A DNA stretch of 64,000 bases from an uncultured Selenomonas sp. (GTDB lineage Bacteria > Bacillota > Negativicutes > Selenomonadales > Selenomonadaceae). Positions 24,635-33,693 of the stretch are shown piece after piece. Where the stretch lies: the NCBI GenBank assembly GCA_947167105.1, contig CAMVGU010000008.1, forward strand, positions 38,635 to 102,634. Direction: 5' to 3'. Under the pieces are notes generated by a model. That model made no database searches, was not told the DNA's origin, and saw only the letters and a program-made list of their open reading frames with translations. Position numbers and translations under genes: made by a program. Position 1 is the first letter of the stretch, and each line of letters starts with the position of its first letter.

Positions 24635-24966
24635 AATCATGCTCCTTTTCCATACAGGCAAAAGAAAAATCGTTGCCAATAAGCTATAGTAAACTTCATC
24701 ATTATTGCAAGCAGCCCCCCACCACCGCCTGCGGCGGTCCCCCGCCCCCATAGGGGGCGAACATATGGTATAAGCACTGATTGTGTCGTTTACTATAGAA
24801 TTAAGCTCCCCCAAACTCCGCGCCCCAATAGGCTGGAATAAAGATCCCCCAAACTCCGCGCCCAAGGATGGGCGCCGCCGCCCTCGTTCTCCAAGGAAGG
24901 GAACAAGGGCGGCGGTTTTCTTTGGTTACTTTCTTTGTCCACACAAAGAAAGTAACACCACGAGCC
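24635..24966. repeat. Gap between trpC and trpB: repeat families 1 and 2
   Basis: 24714-24762 is a family-2 GC-rich repeat. 24810-24966 is copy D of family 1, with a doubled start (CCCCAAACTCCGCGCCC at about 24811 and 24849), a long hairpin with arms GCCGCCCT and AGGGCGGC, and the TTACTTTCTTTG palindrome at about 24926-24955. No gene is seen. Both would be transcribed as part of the trp messenger. Confidence 0.6.
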
Positions 24967-25779
24967 TCACGCCGTAGCCTCCGCCTCACCGAGAATCCCC
25001 GCGAGGCTGCGTGTCTGCCGCGCCACATCCGCAGCCCTGACCAGCCCCTCTCCCACCAATATCCCTCGGCACCCTGCCTCCTGCAAACACCGTGCCTCAG
25101 CCTCCGTAAAAACCCCGCTCTCACTGATAAAACTGCGCCCCGCAAGCTCTCCCCCCGCCAGGGGCAGCAGCTCCAAAGTCTGGCGTATATCCGTCTGGAA
25201 AGTCACCAGATTGCGGTTATTGACGCCGATAAACTCTGCCTGGGTCGCCAAAGCCGCCTCCAAATCCTGCCCGTCATGCACCTCCACCAGAGCATCCATC
25301 CCCAGGCTCCAGGCCGTGCAGAGGTATTCCTTGAGCTGGGCGGGACTCAGGATGCGAGCAATCAGCAGCACTGCATCCGCCCCTAAAAGCCTTGCCTCAT
25401 AAAGCTGGTACTCATCAATGACAAAATCCTTGCGCAGCAGGGGCAGCTTCACCGCCTGCCGCACCTCACGAAAAGACTCATTGGAGCCCAGGAAATGGGG
25501 GTCTGTATGCACGGACAGCATAGCCGCCCCATTGGCCTCATAGATGCGGGCCAGCTCCACCGCGCTATGGCAGCGAGTAAGCCTGCCCTTGGCGGGGGAC
25601 TGGAGCTTGCACTCCGCAATCAGCCCCCAGGGCTGTCCCTTGAAAGCCTTGCTCATACGAAAATGCCCATAGCCCCCTGCCCCCAGTCTCGCCTTAATCT
25701 CCGCCAGGGGCAGCCTGCCCTTGGCTTCTGCCACTATTTCATATTTTTCTTCTAGGATTTTTGCCAATATATCCTGCAT
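24967..25779 (-). CDS. trpC: Indole-3-glycerol phosphate synthase
   Basis: 270 residues from ATG 25779, with AAGGGAG 9 bases upstream. It closes the indole ring, the fourth step of the path. A (beta/alpha)8 enzyme: IAECKLQSPAKG holds the substrate Lys, LLRKDFVIDEYQ the catalytic Lys, EVHDG, GVNNRNL, and SESGV near the end, all conserved in TrpC. It starts 14 bases after the trpF stop. Confidence 0.95.
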   Translation of the reverse strand: MQDILAKILEEKYEIVAEAKGRLPLAEIKARLGAGGYGHFRMSKAFKGQPWGLIAECKLQSPAKGRLTRCHSAVELARIYEANGAAMLSVHTDPHFLGSNESFREVRQAVKLPLLRKDFVIDEYQLYEARLLGADAVLLIARILSPAQLKEYLCTAWSLGMDALVEVHDGQDLEAALATQAEFIGVNNRNLVTFQTDIRQTLELLPLAGGELAGRSFISESGVFTEAEARCLQEAGCRGILVGEGLVRAADVARQTRSLAGILGEAEATA

Positions 25780-25793
25780 TGCTCCTGCTCCCT

Positions 25794-26405
25794 TCAAGCC
25801 TTCCAGCGCCCCACTGCTGCCATAAACTCCCGCATCAGCCGCGGCGACTTCTCACCCTGTTCCTCCAGACTGCCGGAAACATCCACCCCGTAGGGACGAA
25901 AAATATCCAGGGCCTCCGCCACATTGGCGGGGTTTATGCCACCCGCCACCAGCAGGGGCTTTGCCACCCTGCGGGCCTCCGCCGCAGCCTCCCGCCAGGC
26001 AAAGGCCTGCCCCGTGCCACCGGGCAATCCCCCCGCCCCGCTGTCCAGCAGGATAATTTCTGCCGGGAAGGCGTTGGCCGCCTCCGCCGTGAAATCCTCC
26101 CCGTAGCGGTAAGCCTTGATTACAGGACGGCAAAGCCGCTCTGCATAGGCCGCTCCCTCATGGCCGTGGAGCTGAATGTAATCCAGCCCCGCCATCTCTG
26201 CAATCTCATTGACCCGCTCCGGCGCCTCATCCACAAACACCCCCACACGCTTCGCCCCAAGCCCCTGCCCGATTTCCCGGGCAGCCTTGGGCTCCACATA
26301 GCGGCGGCTCCGGGGCCAGAAGACAAAGCCCAAAAACTCCGCCCCGGCACAAACAGCCGCCTCCGCCGCCTCCCGAGACCTCAGCCCGCACATCTTCACA
26401 ATCAT
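25794..26405 (-). CDS. trpF: Phosphoribosylanthranilate isomerase
   Basis: 203 residues from ATG 26405, with AAAGGGG 8 bases upstream; the longer open frame reads into repeats. It catalyses the third step of Trp synthesis. The catalytic Cys is C6 in KMCGLRS; QLHGHE, the acidic base in LLDSGAGGLPGGTGQ, AGGINPANV and GVDVSGSLE are typical. It is the first gene of the operon, behind the Trp T-box. Confidence 0.94.
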   Translation of the reverse strand: MIVKMCGLRSREAAEAAVCAGAEFLGFVFWPRSRRYVEPKAAREIGQGLGAKRVGVFVDEAPERVNEIAEMAGLDYIQLHGHEGAAYAERLCRPVIKAYRYGEDFTAEAANAFPAEIILLDSGAGGLPGGTGQAFAWREAAAEARRVAKPLLVAGGINPANVAEALDIFRPYGVDVSGSLEEQGEKSPRLMREFMAAVGRWKA

Positions 26406-26429
26406 CTGACCCGCCCCTTTCTTTCTAAT

Positions 26430-26762
26430 GGACTGGAACAAAGCTCCCCCAAACTCCGCGCCCCAATAGACTGGAACTAAGAGCCCCCAAACTCCGCGCC
26501 CAGGGATGGGCGCTGCCGCCCTCGTTCTCCAAGGACGGGAACCAGTGTCCCGCCTCGTCCATATCCGCAATAATTGCCCGATATGCGGCCATCTGCTGCG
26601 TCATCGTCAGTCGCCATAGCCCGCTATGGCTCCTTCCTCTTCCTTGCATCTGACCACATCTCGAACAATTATTTTTGCGTATCTGAACGAGGTGGGACAC
26701 CGGGGCTGCTGTTTTCTTTGGTTACTTTCTTTGTCAACACAAAGAAAGTAACACCACGAGCC
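26430..26762 (+). repeat. Structured intergenic repeat, family 1, copy E (long form)
   Basis: It starts with the doubled CCCCAAACTCCGCGCCC, then half of the long hairpin, then the roughly 150-base insert also found at 17020-17170 in reverse, then the palindrome TTACTTTCTTTGT/ACAAAGAAAGTAA (about 26722-26751). It lies between the T-box terminator and trpF, so it would be in the leader of the trp messenger. Confidence 0.6.
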
Positions 26763-26771
26763 CACCCCGTT

Positions 26772-27080
26772 AGCAAATACAAAGCCCCGGCAGAAAGCAT
26801 ACACTTCCTGCCGGGGCGAAATCTCATCGCGGTGCCACCCAGCTTCAAACCGCACAAAACAAGCGCGGCTCCTCATCCAGATACGGCCTGCCCTTCCTAA
26901 CGAAAGCCCAGGCGATACCCTGGCCCTGTAACGGGGGCCGGCCGTTCCAGCCTACTTGGGGAAATTCCCCTTTCGGTGGACTCTCACGGAACCATTCACC
27001 ACACCCTGCTGGCCGATCCTCACACCACCGCCGGCTCGCTGTGCAACAGTACAGCATGGCTACTATTTTCCGATCTTCGA
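26772..27080 (-). promoter_or_regulatory. T-box riboswitch for tRNA-Trp, upstream of trpF
   Basis: On the minus strand the T-box core GGGTGGCACCGCGA is at 26827-26840. It is followed by a strong terminator, GCCCCGGCAG..CTGCCGGGGC (26784-26817), then TTTGTATTT. Upstream, in stem I, the sequence GTGAATGGTTCC places a TGG triplet (26992-26994) where the specifier codon should be, so the sensed tRNA is tRNA-Trp. Uncharged tRNA would favour the antiterminator and switch on trpFCBAD. The downstream genes support this reading. Confidence 0.9.
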
Positions 27081-27120
27081 TTTTAAGCTGCATGTTAAGT
27101 TGTCAACCTGTTGTGTGGTT

Positions 27121-27150
27121 ATCTTACACCCCTGCCGGGGAACTTGTCAA
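27121..27150 (-). promoter_or_regulatory. Promoter of the T-box/trp operon
   Basis: TTGACA (27145-27150) and TAAGAT (27121-27126) on the minus strand are 18 bp apart, just upstream of the T-box leader. Confidence 0.7.
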
Positions 27151-27178
27151 GGGAAAATGTTAATTTTTTTCTACTTTC

Positions 27179-28801
27179 TTAGTCGAGGACTTTCTCCTGC
27201 CAGTCCGTAATATTCCTGACGCCCTGCTCATAGGAGAAATTGATGCCCAGGGCGTGTACCCTCTGCCCCTTCTCCCTGGCAGGGCGGATGTATTGCTCTG
27301 CGTATTTCTGCGTGTCTATCTGTGCTACGGCCTCCGCTGCGCTCCTCTCCAGCTTGAACTCAATGATATAGAGATGCCCCTCCGTATCCAGCACCCCATC
27401 GATGCGCCCGATATTCGTGGTGACTTCTGTCTGCATTTCCATGCCGCACATGCGGAAGATAGTGTAGACAATGGATTGGTAGTATTTTTCCTGCTTCACC
27501 TGGATGTCGTAACTTAGCCCTGCGAAGAATTCCCGCAGCAGCGCAATAAGTTCTTCCGTATTGCCGGACATAGCGGCATCAACTATTTTGAAGACATAGT
27601 TGTATGCGTCTGCGGACTTATTGTAAGCCCTCAGCAGGCCGGTTTCAAAGGAAGTACGTACCTCACGGTTCGGGAAACGCAGGCTGTAAATCCGCTCGCC
27701 CCCCATTACCCGCAACTTTCCCAACGTCAGGTAGCCCGTCTGCAGCAGAAGCTGCAGGACACGCTCCGCCTCGACATTTTCCCCCGTCAGCTCCGTCAGG
27801 TTAAAGGTGGCAAGTGAGTCCTCCGAGAGCCTCGCCTCCACCATGTCCGTCAGCAGCATCTGCTTGCCTGTCATCAGCTTCAGCAGGAAGGTCGGCGTGC
27901 CCGTCTCGAACCAGTAATTGCGGAAGATGCCCCGGTCGTAGAAAAACTTGCCTATGGAAACGGGATTGTAAACCGTCCCGCAGCCGGGAGCGAAGCAAAA
28001 GCCGTCATACCAAAGTTCCAGCTGAGAAAGCAGGCCCTGCATATCCATGACCCTGTTCCAGTTATCCCGCGTACCGGCCTGCACTACCGCCTCCAGATAC
28101 TCTGAGAAATTCTGCTCCAGCTCCGCCTGGGTATAGCCAAACATGGTGGCATAATCCTCGCTCATGCTGATATCCGTCAGATTATTCAGTTTGCTGAAAA
28201 TCGACACCTTCGCAAATTTCGTGACCCCCGTCAGGAACACAAAGCGCAGCTGAGCCTCTGCCCCCTTGATAATCTGGTAAAAGGATTCCAACGCCCCCCG
28301 GAAAGCCTCTGCATCCCCGGCATCCTCCACATGGCCTATAATGGGCTTATCGTACTCATCAATCAGCAGCACCACGCCGCAAGCATATTTCTCATACAGC
28401 TTGCAGATGAGCCGTTTGAACATGATGGCTGCGGAATCTCCTTCCAGTTCCACATCATATTTCTTTGCTGTTTCCAGCATTTCATCCCGGAGGGAAGTCT
28501 CCATCAGCGCCAGTGTGCTGTTGTCATACCTGCCAAAGTCTATATGTATAACCGGATGCACAGGCCAGTCATAATCCGTCCCCGCAAGGTACAGCCCCTC
28601 AAACAGCTCCCTCCGTCCCTGAAACACTGCCTTCAGGGTGGAGACCGTCAGGCTCTTGCCGAAACGCCGGGGCCGCGCACAGAAGAACTGGTCGCCTTCA
28701 TCTTGCAGCAGCTTATAGATAAAGTTGGTCTTGTCCACATACAGGCAATTGCGCTCCCGCAATTTTGAAAACGTATAAATCGAGGTCACTATACTCTGCA
28801 T
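27179..28801 (-). CDS. AAA-ATPase-like / PD-(D/E)XK nuclease family protein, copy 1
   Basis: 540 residues. The N-terminal half is the AAA-ATPase-like domain (PF09820 type): Walker A in RRFGKSLT, Walker B in VVLLIDEYDKPI. The C-terminal 110 residues are the linked PD-(D/E)XK domain: GRIDGVLDTEGHLYIIEFKL has the D..ExK catalytic pattern. The ribosome site GGAGGTG is 8 bases before ATG 28801. It is the last of three tandem paralogues. Copies 1 and 2 are nearly the same from residue about 40 to 255 and in the last 110 residues, but differ between. The family is abundant in gut and rumen anaerobes; its role is not established. Confidence 0.88.
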   Translation of the reverse strand: MQSIVTSIYTFSKLRERNCLYVDKTNFIYKLLQDEGDQFFCARPRRFGKSLTVSTLKAVFQGRRELFEGLYLAGTDYDWPVHPVIHIDFGRYDNSTLALMETSLRDEMLETAKKYDVELEGDSAAIMFKRLICKLYEKYACGVVLLIDEYDKPIIGHVEDAGDAEAFRGALESFYQIIKGAEAQLRFVFLTGVTKFAKVSIFSKLNNLTDISMSEDYATMFGYTQAELEQNFSEYLEAVVQAGTRDNWNRVMDMQGLLSQLELWYDGFCFAPGCGTVYNPVSIGKFFYDRGIFRNYWFETGTPTFLLKLMTGKQMLLTDMVEARLSEDSLATFNLTELTGENVEAERVLQLLLQTGYLTLGKLRVMGGERIYSLRFPNREVRTSFETGLLRAYNKSADAYNYVFKIVDAAMSGNTEELIALLREFFAGLSYDIQVKQEKYYQSIVYTIFRMCGMEMQTEVTTNIGRIDGVLDTEGHLYIIEFKLERSAAEAVAQIDTQKYAEQYIRPAREKGQRVHALGINFSYEQGVRNITDWQEKVLD

Positions 28802-28822
28802 GGCATAACACCTCCGAGGCAG

Positions 28823-30448
28823 TTAATAATCTAGTATCTTCTCCTGCCAATCCGTAATATTCCTGACACCCTGCTCATAGGAGAAATTGATGCCCAGGGC
28901 GTGTACCCTCTGCCCCTTCTCCCTGGCAGGGCGGATGTATTGCTCTGCGTATTTCTGCGTGTCTATCTGTGCTACGGCCTCCGCTGCGCTCCTCTCCAGC
29001 TTGAACTCAATGATATAGAGATGCCCCTCCGTATCCAGCACCCCATCGATGCGCCCGATATTCGTGGTGACTTCTGTCTGCATTTCCATGCCGCACATGC
29101 GGAAGATAGTGTAGACAATGGATTGGTAGTATTTTTCCTGCTTCACCTGGATATCGTAACTTAGCCCTGCGAAGAATTCCCGCAAGAGCTCAATAAGCTG
29201 ACCCGTCTCCCCGGACTTTGCCGCACGGCCCAGCTTGTAAACATAGGCATAGGGGTCTGTTTCGTAATTGTACGCTGTCAGCAGCCCCGCCTCAAAAGAC
29301 GAGCGCACTTCACCATTCGGGAAGCGCAGGATGTAGTAGCTCATCCCGTTTTGCACTTCTTCCCCGTCCAGCGTCAGATACCCCGTCTGCAGCAGCAGTT
29401 GCAGCACCCGCTGGGGCTGCACCCTCTCCCCTGCTAAGTCAGCCAAGTTGAAGGTGGCCAGGGACTCGTCGCTCAGGCTTGCCCCCACCATATCAGTCAA
29501 AAGCATCTGCTTGCCTGTCATCAGCTTCAGCAAAAAGGCCGGCGTGCCCGTCTCGAACCAGTAATTGCGGAACTTCGCCTTATTGTAGAAAAATTTGCCA
29601 ATGGAGACAGGATTGTACACCGTCTCGCAGCCGGGAGCAAAGCAGAAACCGTCATACCAGGATCTAAGACCGGACAGTAAGAGCCCCCTGTCCATGACCC
29701 TGTTCCAGTTGTCCCGCGTACCGGCCTGCACGACCGCCTCCAGATACTCGGAGAAATTCTGCTCCAGCTCCCCCTGGGTATAGCCGAACATGGTGGCATA
29801 ATCCTCGCTCATGCTGATATCCGTCAGATTATTCAGTTTGCTGAAAATCGACACCTTCGCAAATTTCGTGACCCCCGTCAGGAACACAAAGCGCAGCTGG
29901 GCCTCTGCCCCCTTTATAATCTGGTAAAAAGATTCCAGCGCCCCGCGGAAAGCCTCTGCATCCCCTGCATCCTCCACATGGCCTATAATGGGCTTATCGT
30001 ACTCATCAATCAGCAACACCACGCCGCAAGCATATTTCTCATACAGCTTGCGGATGAGCCGTTTGAACATGATGGCTGCGGAATCTCCTTCCAGTTCCAC
30101 ATCATATTTCTTTGCTGTTTCCAGCATTTCATCCCGCAGGGAAGTCTCCATCAGCGCCAGTGTGCTGTTGTCATACCTGCCAAAATCTATATGTACAACC
30201 GGATGCACAGGCCAGTCATAATCCGTCCCGGCAAGGTACAGCCCCTCAAACAGTTCCCTCCGTCCCTGAAACACTGCCTTCAGGGTGGAGACCGTCAGGC
30301 TCTTGCCGAAACGCCGGGGCCGCGCACAGAAGAACTGGCCCTTCGCCTCTCTGAGCAGCTGATAGACGTAGCGCGTCTTGTCCACGTACAAGCAGTTATG
30401 CTGCCTCAAATTGGCAAATGTATAAATTGATGTAGAGATTTCCCGCAT
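28823..30448 (-). CDS. AAA-ATPase-like / PD-(D/E)XK nuclease family protein, copy 2
   Basis: 541 residues from ATG 30448 (GGAGGTG 6 bases upstream; a GTG three codons earlier overlaps that site). Walker A RRFGKSLT, Walker B LLIDEYDKP and the EFK nuclease motif are all kept. Relative to copy 1 the first 40 residues follow copy 3 (REISTSIYTFANLRQHNCLYVDKTRYVY), while the block up to about residue 255 follows copy 1: a mosaic. The middle (about 255-445) is its own. A gap of 21 bases separates it from copy 1. Confidence 0.88.
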   Translation of the reverse strand: MREISTSIYTFANLRQHNCLYVDKTRYVYQLLREAKGQFFCARPRRFGKSLTVSTLKAVFQGRRELFEGLYLAGTDYDWPVHPVVHIDFGRYDNSTLALMETSLRDEMLETAKKYDVELEGDSAAIMFKRLIRKLYEKYACGVVLLIDEYDKPIIGHVEDAGDAEAFRGALESFYQIIKGAEAQLRFVFLTGVTKFAKVSIFSKLNNLTDISMSEDYATMFGYTQGELEQNFSEYLEAVVQAGTRDNWNRVMDRGLLLSGLRSWYDGFCFAPGCETVYNPVSIGKFFYNKAKFRNYWFETGTPAFLLKLMTGKQMLLTDMVGASLSDESLATFNLADLAGERVQPQRVLQLLLQTGYLTLDGEEVQNGMSYYILRFPNGEVRSSFEAGLLTAYNYETDPYAYVYKLGRAAKSGETGQLIELLREFFAGLSYDIQVKQEKYYQSIVYTIFRMCGMEMQTEVTTNIGRIDGVLDTEGHLYIIEFKLERSAAEAVAQIDTQKYAEQYIRPAREKGQRVHALGINFSYEQGVRNITDWQEKILDY

Positions 30449-30475
30449 GGCAAGCACCTCCGAATTTAACGCTAC

Positions 30476-32101
30476 TCAATCTCCCAGGATCTTCTCCTGC
30501 CAGTCCGTAACATTCCTGACACCCTGCTCATAGGAGAAATTGATGCCCAGGGCGTGTACCCTCTGTCCCTTCTCCCTGGCAGGGCGGATGTATTGCTCTG
30601 CGTATTTCTGCGTGTCTATCTGTGCTACGGCCTCCGCTGCGCTCCTCTCCAGCTTGAACTCTATGATATAGAGGTGCCCCTCCGTATCCAGCACCCCGTC
30701 AATGCGTCCTATATTCGTGGTGACTTCTGTCTGCAGCTCCATGCCGCACATGCGGAAGATGGTGTAGACAATGGACTGGTAGTATTTCTCCTGCTTCACC
30801 TGGATATCATAACTGAGCCCTGCGAAGAATTCCCGCAAACAATCTATAAGCAATGCTGTATCTCCCGACATGGCAGCCCTGAACAGCTTGACAGCATAAG
30901 TGTTTGGCTCTGAAAGCCTCTCGTAAGTGGTGAGCAGTCCAACCTCAAAGGACGAACGCACCTCGAAATTGGGGAAACGCAGGGCGTAGCTGCGCAGCAT
31001 ACCCATATCCAGCAAATGATCCAGCGTCAGGTAGCCGGTCTGGAACAGCAGCTGGACTGTCCGCTCAAAAGGAACATTACTGCCTGACAGATCTGCAAGG
31101 TTAAAGGTAGCAAGTGAATCAACGGACATACTGGCCTCCACCATATCCGTCAGGAACATATTTTTGCCAAGCAGAAGTTTCAGTAAAAATGTTGGGGTAC
31201 CGGTTTCAAACCAATAATTTTGAAAAACTCCGTTATTATAAAAGAACTTGCCGATAGAAACCGGATTGTAGACCGTCTCTGCCTCATCCGCAAAACAAAA
31301 GCCATCATACCAGAATTTCACTGCCGACAGCAGTTCCCTCCTGGCCAGGCCCCGCCCTGTGCCCCTGCGTTTTTCTCTCCGGGACAGGGCCTCCAGATAC
31401 TCTGAGAAATTCTGCTCCAGCTCCCCCTGGGTATAGCCGAACATGGTGGCATAATCTGCGCTCATGCTGATATCCGTCAAATTATTCAGTTTGCTGAAAA
31501 TCGACACCTTCGCAAATTTCGTGACCCCCGTCAGGAACACAAAGCGCAGCTGGGCCTCTGCCCCCTTGATAATCTGGTAAAAAGATTCCAGCGCCCCCCG
31601 GAAAGCCTCTGCATCCCCTGCATCCTCCACATGGCCGATAATGGGCTTATCGTACTCATCAATCAGCAGCACCACGCCGCAAGCGTATTTCTCATACAGT
31701 TTCTGTATAAGTTCACCGAACATAATTGCCGCGGACTTACCTTCCAGCTCCACGCCGTAGTCCTTAGCCGTGCGCCTGAGCTCCAACTGCAAGCTCTGCT
31801 CCATCAGCGCCACCGTGCTATTGTCATACCTGCCAAAGTCTATATGAATAACCGGATGCACAGGCCAGTCGTAATCCGTCCCGGCAAGGTACAGCCCCTC
31901 AAACAGCTCCCTCCGTCCCTGAAACACTGCCTTCAGGGTGGAGACCGTCAGGCTCTTGCCGAAACGCCGGGGCCGCGCACAGAAGAACTGGCCCTTCGCC
32001 TCTCTGAGCAGATGATAAACATAACGCGTCTTATCCACATACAGGCAGTCATATTTCCTCAAATCCGCAAATGTATAAATGGATGTCGAAATCTCACGCA
32101 T
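30476..32101 (-). CDS. AAA-ATPase-like / PD-(D/E)XK nuclease family protein, copy 3
   Basis: 541 residues from ATG 32101 with AGGAGGTG 7 bases upstream; the open frame extends 14 codons further without a better site. It shares the ATPase block and the nuclease end with copies 1 and 2 but differs at about residues 105-140 (VALMEQSLQLELRRTAKDYG) and most in the middle third. All catalytic motifs are intact. It comes first in the array and begins just after the DUF4422 gene, so all three might be read from the glycosyltransferase operon. Confidence 0.88.
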   Translation of the reverse strand: MREISTSIYTFADLRKYDCLYVDKTRYVYHLLREAKGQFFCARPRRFGKSLTVSTLKAVFQGRRELFEGLYLAGTDYDWPVHPVIHIDFGRYDNSTVALMEQSLQLELRRTAKDYGVELEGKSAAIMFGELIQKLYEKYACGVVLLIDEYDKPIIGHVEDAGDAEAFRGALESFYQIIKGAEAQLRFVFLTGVTKFAKVSIFSKLNNLTDISMSADYATMFGYTQGELEQNFSEYLEALSRREKRRGTGRGLARRELLSAVKFWYDGFCFADEAETVYNPVSIGKFFYNNGVFQNYWFETGTPTFLLKLLLGKNMFLTDMVEASMSVDSLATFNLADLSGSNVPFERTVQLLFQTGYLTLDHLLDMGMLRSYALRFPNFEVRSSFEVGLLTTYERLSEPNTYAVKLFRAAMSGDTALLIDCLREFFAGLSYDIQVKQEKYYQSIVYTIFRMCGMELQTEVTTNIGRIDGVLDTEGHLYIIEFKLERSAAEAVAQIDTQKYAEQYIRPAREKGQRVHALGINFSYEQGVRNVTDWQEKILGD

Positions 32102-32139
32102 TGCCGGGCACCTCCTTTGTTTACTCATATGACACTCCG

Positions 32140-33633
32140 TCAATCCTTCAATTCCAGCACCGGCAGTTCCTTGATCTTCAAATCCTGGAGCAGCAGCCAG
32201 ACCGTCAGCATTCGTTCACCGAAAAACCCCAGCACGCGCTGCTGCGAAAATTCCGCATAGCGCTCTGGCCGCATCCTTGCCACCGCATCAGGCAGGAAGG
32301 AAAACAGCCACCTGCAGTACCTGTCAAGTACTGCTCTGCGGGTGACGAACATCTGCCTCGGATACAGGGAATTGCCCGCCATCACATGATGATAAGCACT
32401 GAGATACGCTGGCTGACGCTCCCTGAGCAGTTCCTCAATGGCTTGCGCTGCTTCCGTGAACGCCTTATCCCCCACATCCCAACGTATCCAATTCTCCATA
32501 GATAAGGAATCCACCTGCCAAAGTTCCGGCAGCAGGATATCATATTCGCCCAGGTAAGCCAGTATATGGGCTTTATCCAGAATATTGTCGGCTTCTTCCC
32601 GCTCCGAGAAATTATTCAGCAAATAGCGGCGGTAATGAGCCAACCCCACGATCTCGCTCTTATCGTGCCGCCAGAACCAGTACAGGGCCGTGATTTCATT
32701 CAGGTACGGATTAAGCTGTGAAATATTCTCCCCCGCGTCATCGCGCAGCCAGCCTAGCGGCTCATGCAAGGCGCTGCCTGCCTGGATGGGCACGTAGCAC
32801 TTATACTGCACAGGCAGCTCGAAAGGCTTATGCGTTACCACGAATACTGACACAGATTTCCTGACCCATGTATCAACAAGCAGCCAGGACCAGCCCGTAC
32901 AATTCAGGAAAGCCAGCCGGCCGTGCCGGGCCGCCACTTCCCGGATGCTCTCTGGCAGGCTCTCGACAGACTCGCATCTGAGCTGGCAAAAATAATACCG
33001 CGGCCCGGGCTCGCGCCAATCACCGGAAAACAGCGCCTCGTACTCCTCTGCAGTACGCACCCGCCCCAGCAGCACTGCCTCATAGTGTTCCTCCGGCCAC
33101 CTTCCCTGATGGATGCTGTCATACAGACTGCGCTGCAACGGTTGCAAAAAAGTGCCCTCCGTCTCCCGCCCTCCAAGTCTCAGTCCCTCCACGCTGCGCA
33201 GGACAGGACTAGTCCTGGACATCTGCTCACCAGCAGCAAAATACATATCGTAATCCAGCAGGGAATGTACATAGAACTTCTGCACCAGTTGCATAAGCTT
33301 GTACTCGCCCGTCAGGCTGTAGAACATATCTGCCCGCAAATAGCCCAGGAAATTCCTGGCATAGACACGCTTTTCCACCGGCACTCCCAGGCCGTCCAGC
33401 AAATCCAGGGAATCCTGCATCTCCTTCTTGCTGCCCGGCAAGACCTGTATAACAAAATAATCATAATCCAATCCAGGCAAAACAGCGGCAGCCTCCTGCC
33501 ATCTCTGGCCCAGCAGCGCCTCCCTGCCCTGCCTGCCCTTATCCGTGGTCACAAAAGCCAGCACATTCTCCCGGCCTGCTTTGGCCACACATGCCTCCAG
33601 CAAACTGCCGTCTTCAAAAAACACATACTTCAC
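32140..33633 (-). CDS. DUF4422-domain glycosyltransferase with extra N-terminal domain
   Basis: 497 residues from GTG 33633, with GGGAGGG 8 bases upstream. The C-terminal part (about 260-485) is a DUF4422 domain, a putative glycosyltransferase domain of polysaccharide genes: VFVVTHKPFELPVQYKCYVPIQAG, NPYLNEITALYWFW, EIVGLAHYRRYLLNNF. The first 255 residues are not recognised; they begin MKYVFFEDGSLLEACVAKAG and may hold a Rossmann-like fold. A hairpin terminator separates it from the GT9 gene upstream, so it may have its own promoter. Its likely work is on the secreted repeat proteins or another surface glycan. Confidence 0.75.
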   Translation of the reverse strand: MKYVFFEDGSLLEACVAKAGRENVLAFVTTDKGRQGREALLGQRWQEAAAVLPGLDYDYFVIQVLPGSKKEMQDSLDLLDGLGVPVEKRVYARNFLGYLRADMFYSLTGEYKLMQLVQKFYVHSLLDYDMYFAAGEQMSRTSPVLRSVEGLRLGGRETEGTFLQPLQRSLYDSIHQGRWPEEHYEAVLLGRVRTAEEYEALFSGDWREPGPRYYFCQLRCESVESLPESIREVAARHGRLAFLNCTGWSWLLVDTWVRKSVSVFVVTHKPFELPVQYKCYVPIQAGSALHEPLGWLRDDAGENISQLNPYLNEITALYWFWRHDKSEIVGLAHYRRYLLNNFSEREEADNILDKAHILAYLGEYDILLPELWQVDSLSMENWIRWDVGDKAFTEAAQAIEELLRERQPAYLSAYHHVMAGNSLYPRQMFVTRRAVLDRYCRWLFSFLPDAVARMRPERYAEFSQQRVLGFFGERMLTVWLLLQDLKIKELPVLELKD

Positions 33634-33654
33634 ACGGCGTCCCTCCCCATTCTA

Positions 33655-33690
33655 GGAAAAGCGCCCCATCCGGCTCGATGAGACGCTTTT
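33655..33690 (-). terminator. Terminator between the GT9 and DUF4422 genes
   Basis: On the minus strand AAGCGTCTCAT pairs with ATGGGGCGCTT (33659-33688), with two G-U pairs, followed by TTCC. It has a short T-run, so it may be leaky. Confidence 0.6.
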
Positions 33691-33693
33691 GCG

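Noticed and set aside
17010..26700. Identical short frames beginning MSHLVQIRKNNCSRCGQMQ at 17010 (plus) and 26700 (minus)
   Set aside because: They lie wholly inside the long form of the intergenic repeat and end in hairpin sequence. Identity is due to the repeat, not to selection on a protein.
27254..30913. Repeated plus-strand frames beginning MYPLPLLPGRADVLL (27254, 28901) and MYPLSLLPGRADVLL (30554)
   Set aside because: They are antisense to the identical nuclease ends of the three AAA/PD-(D/E)XK genes.
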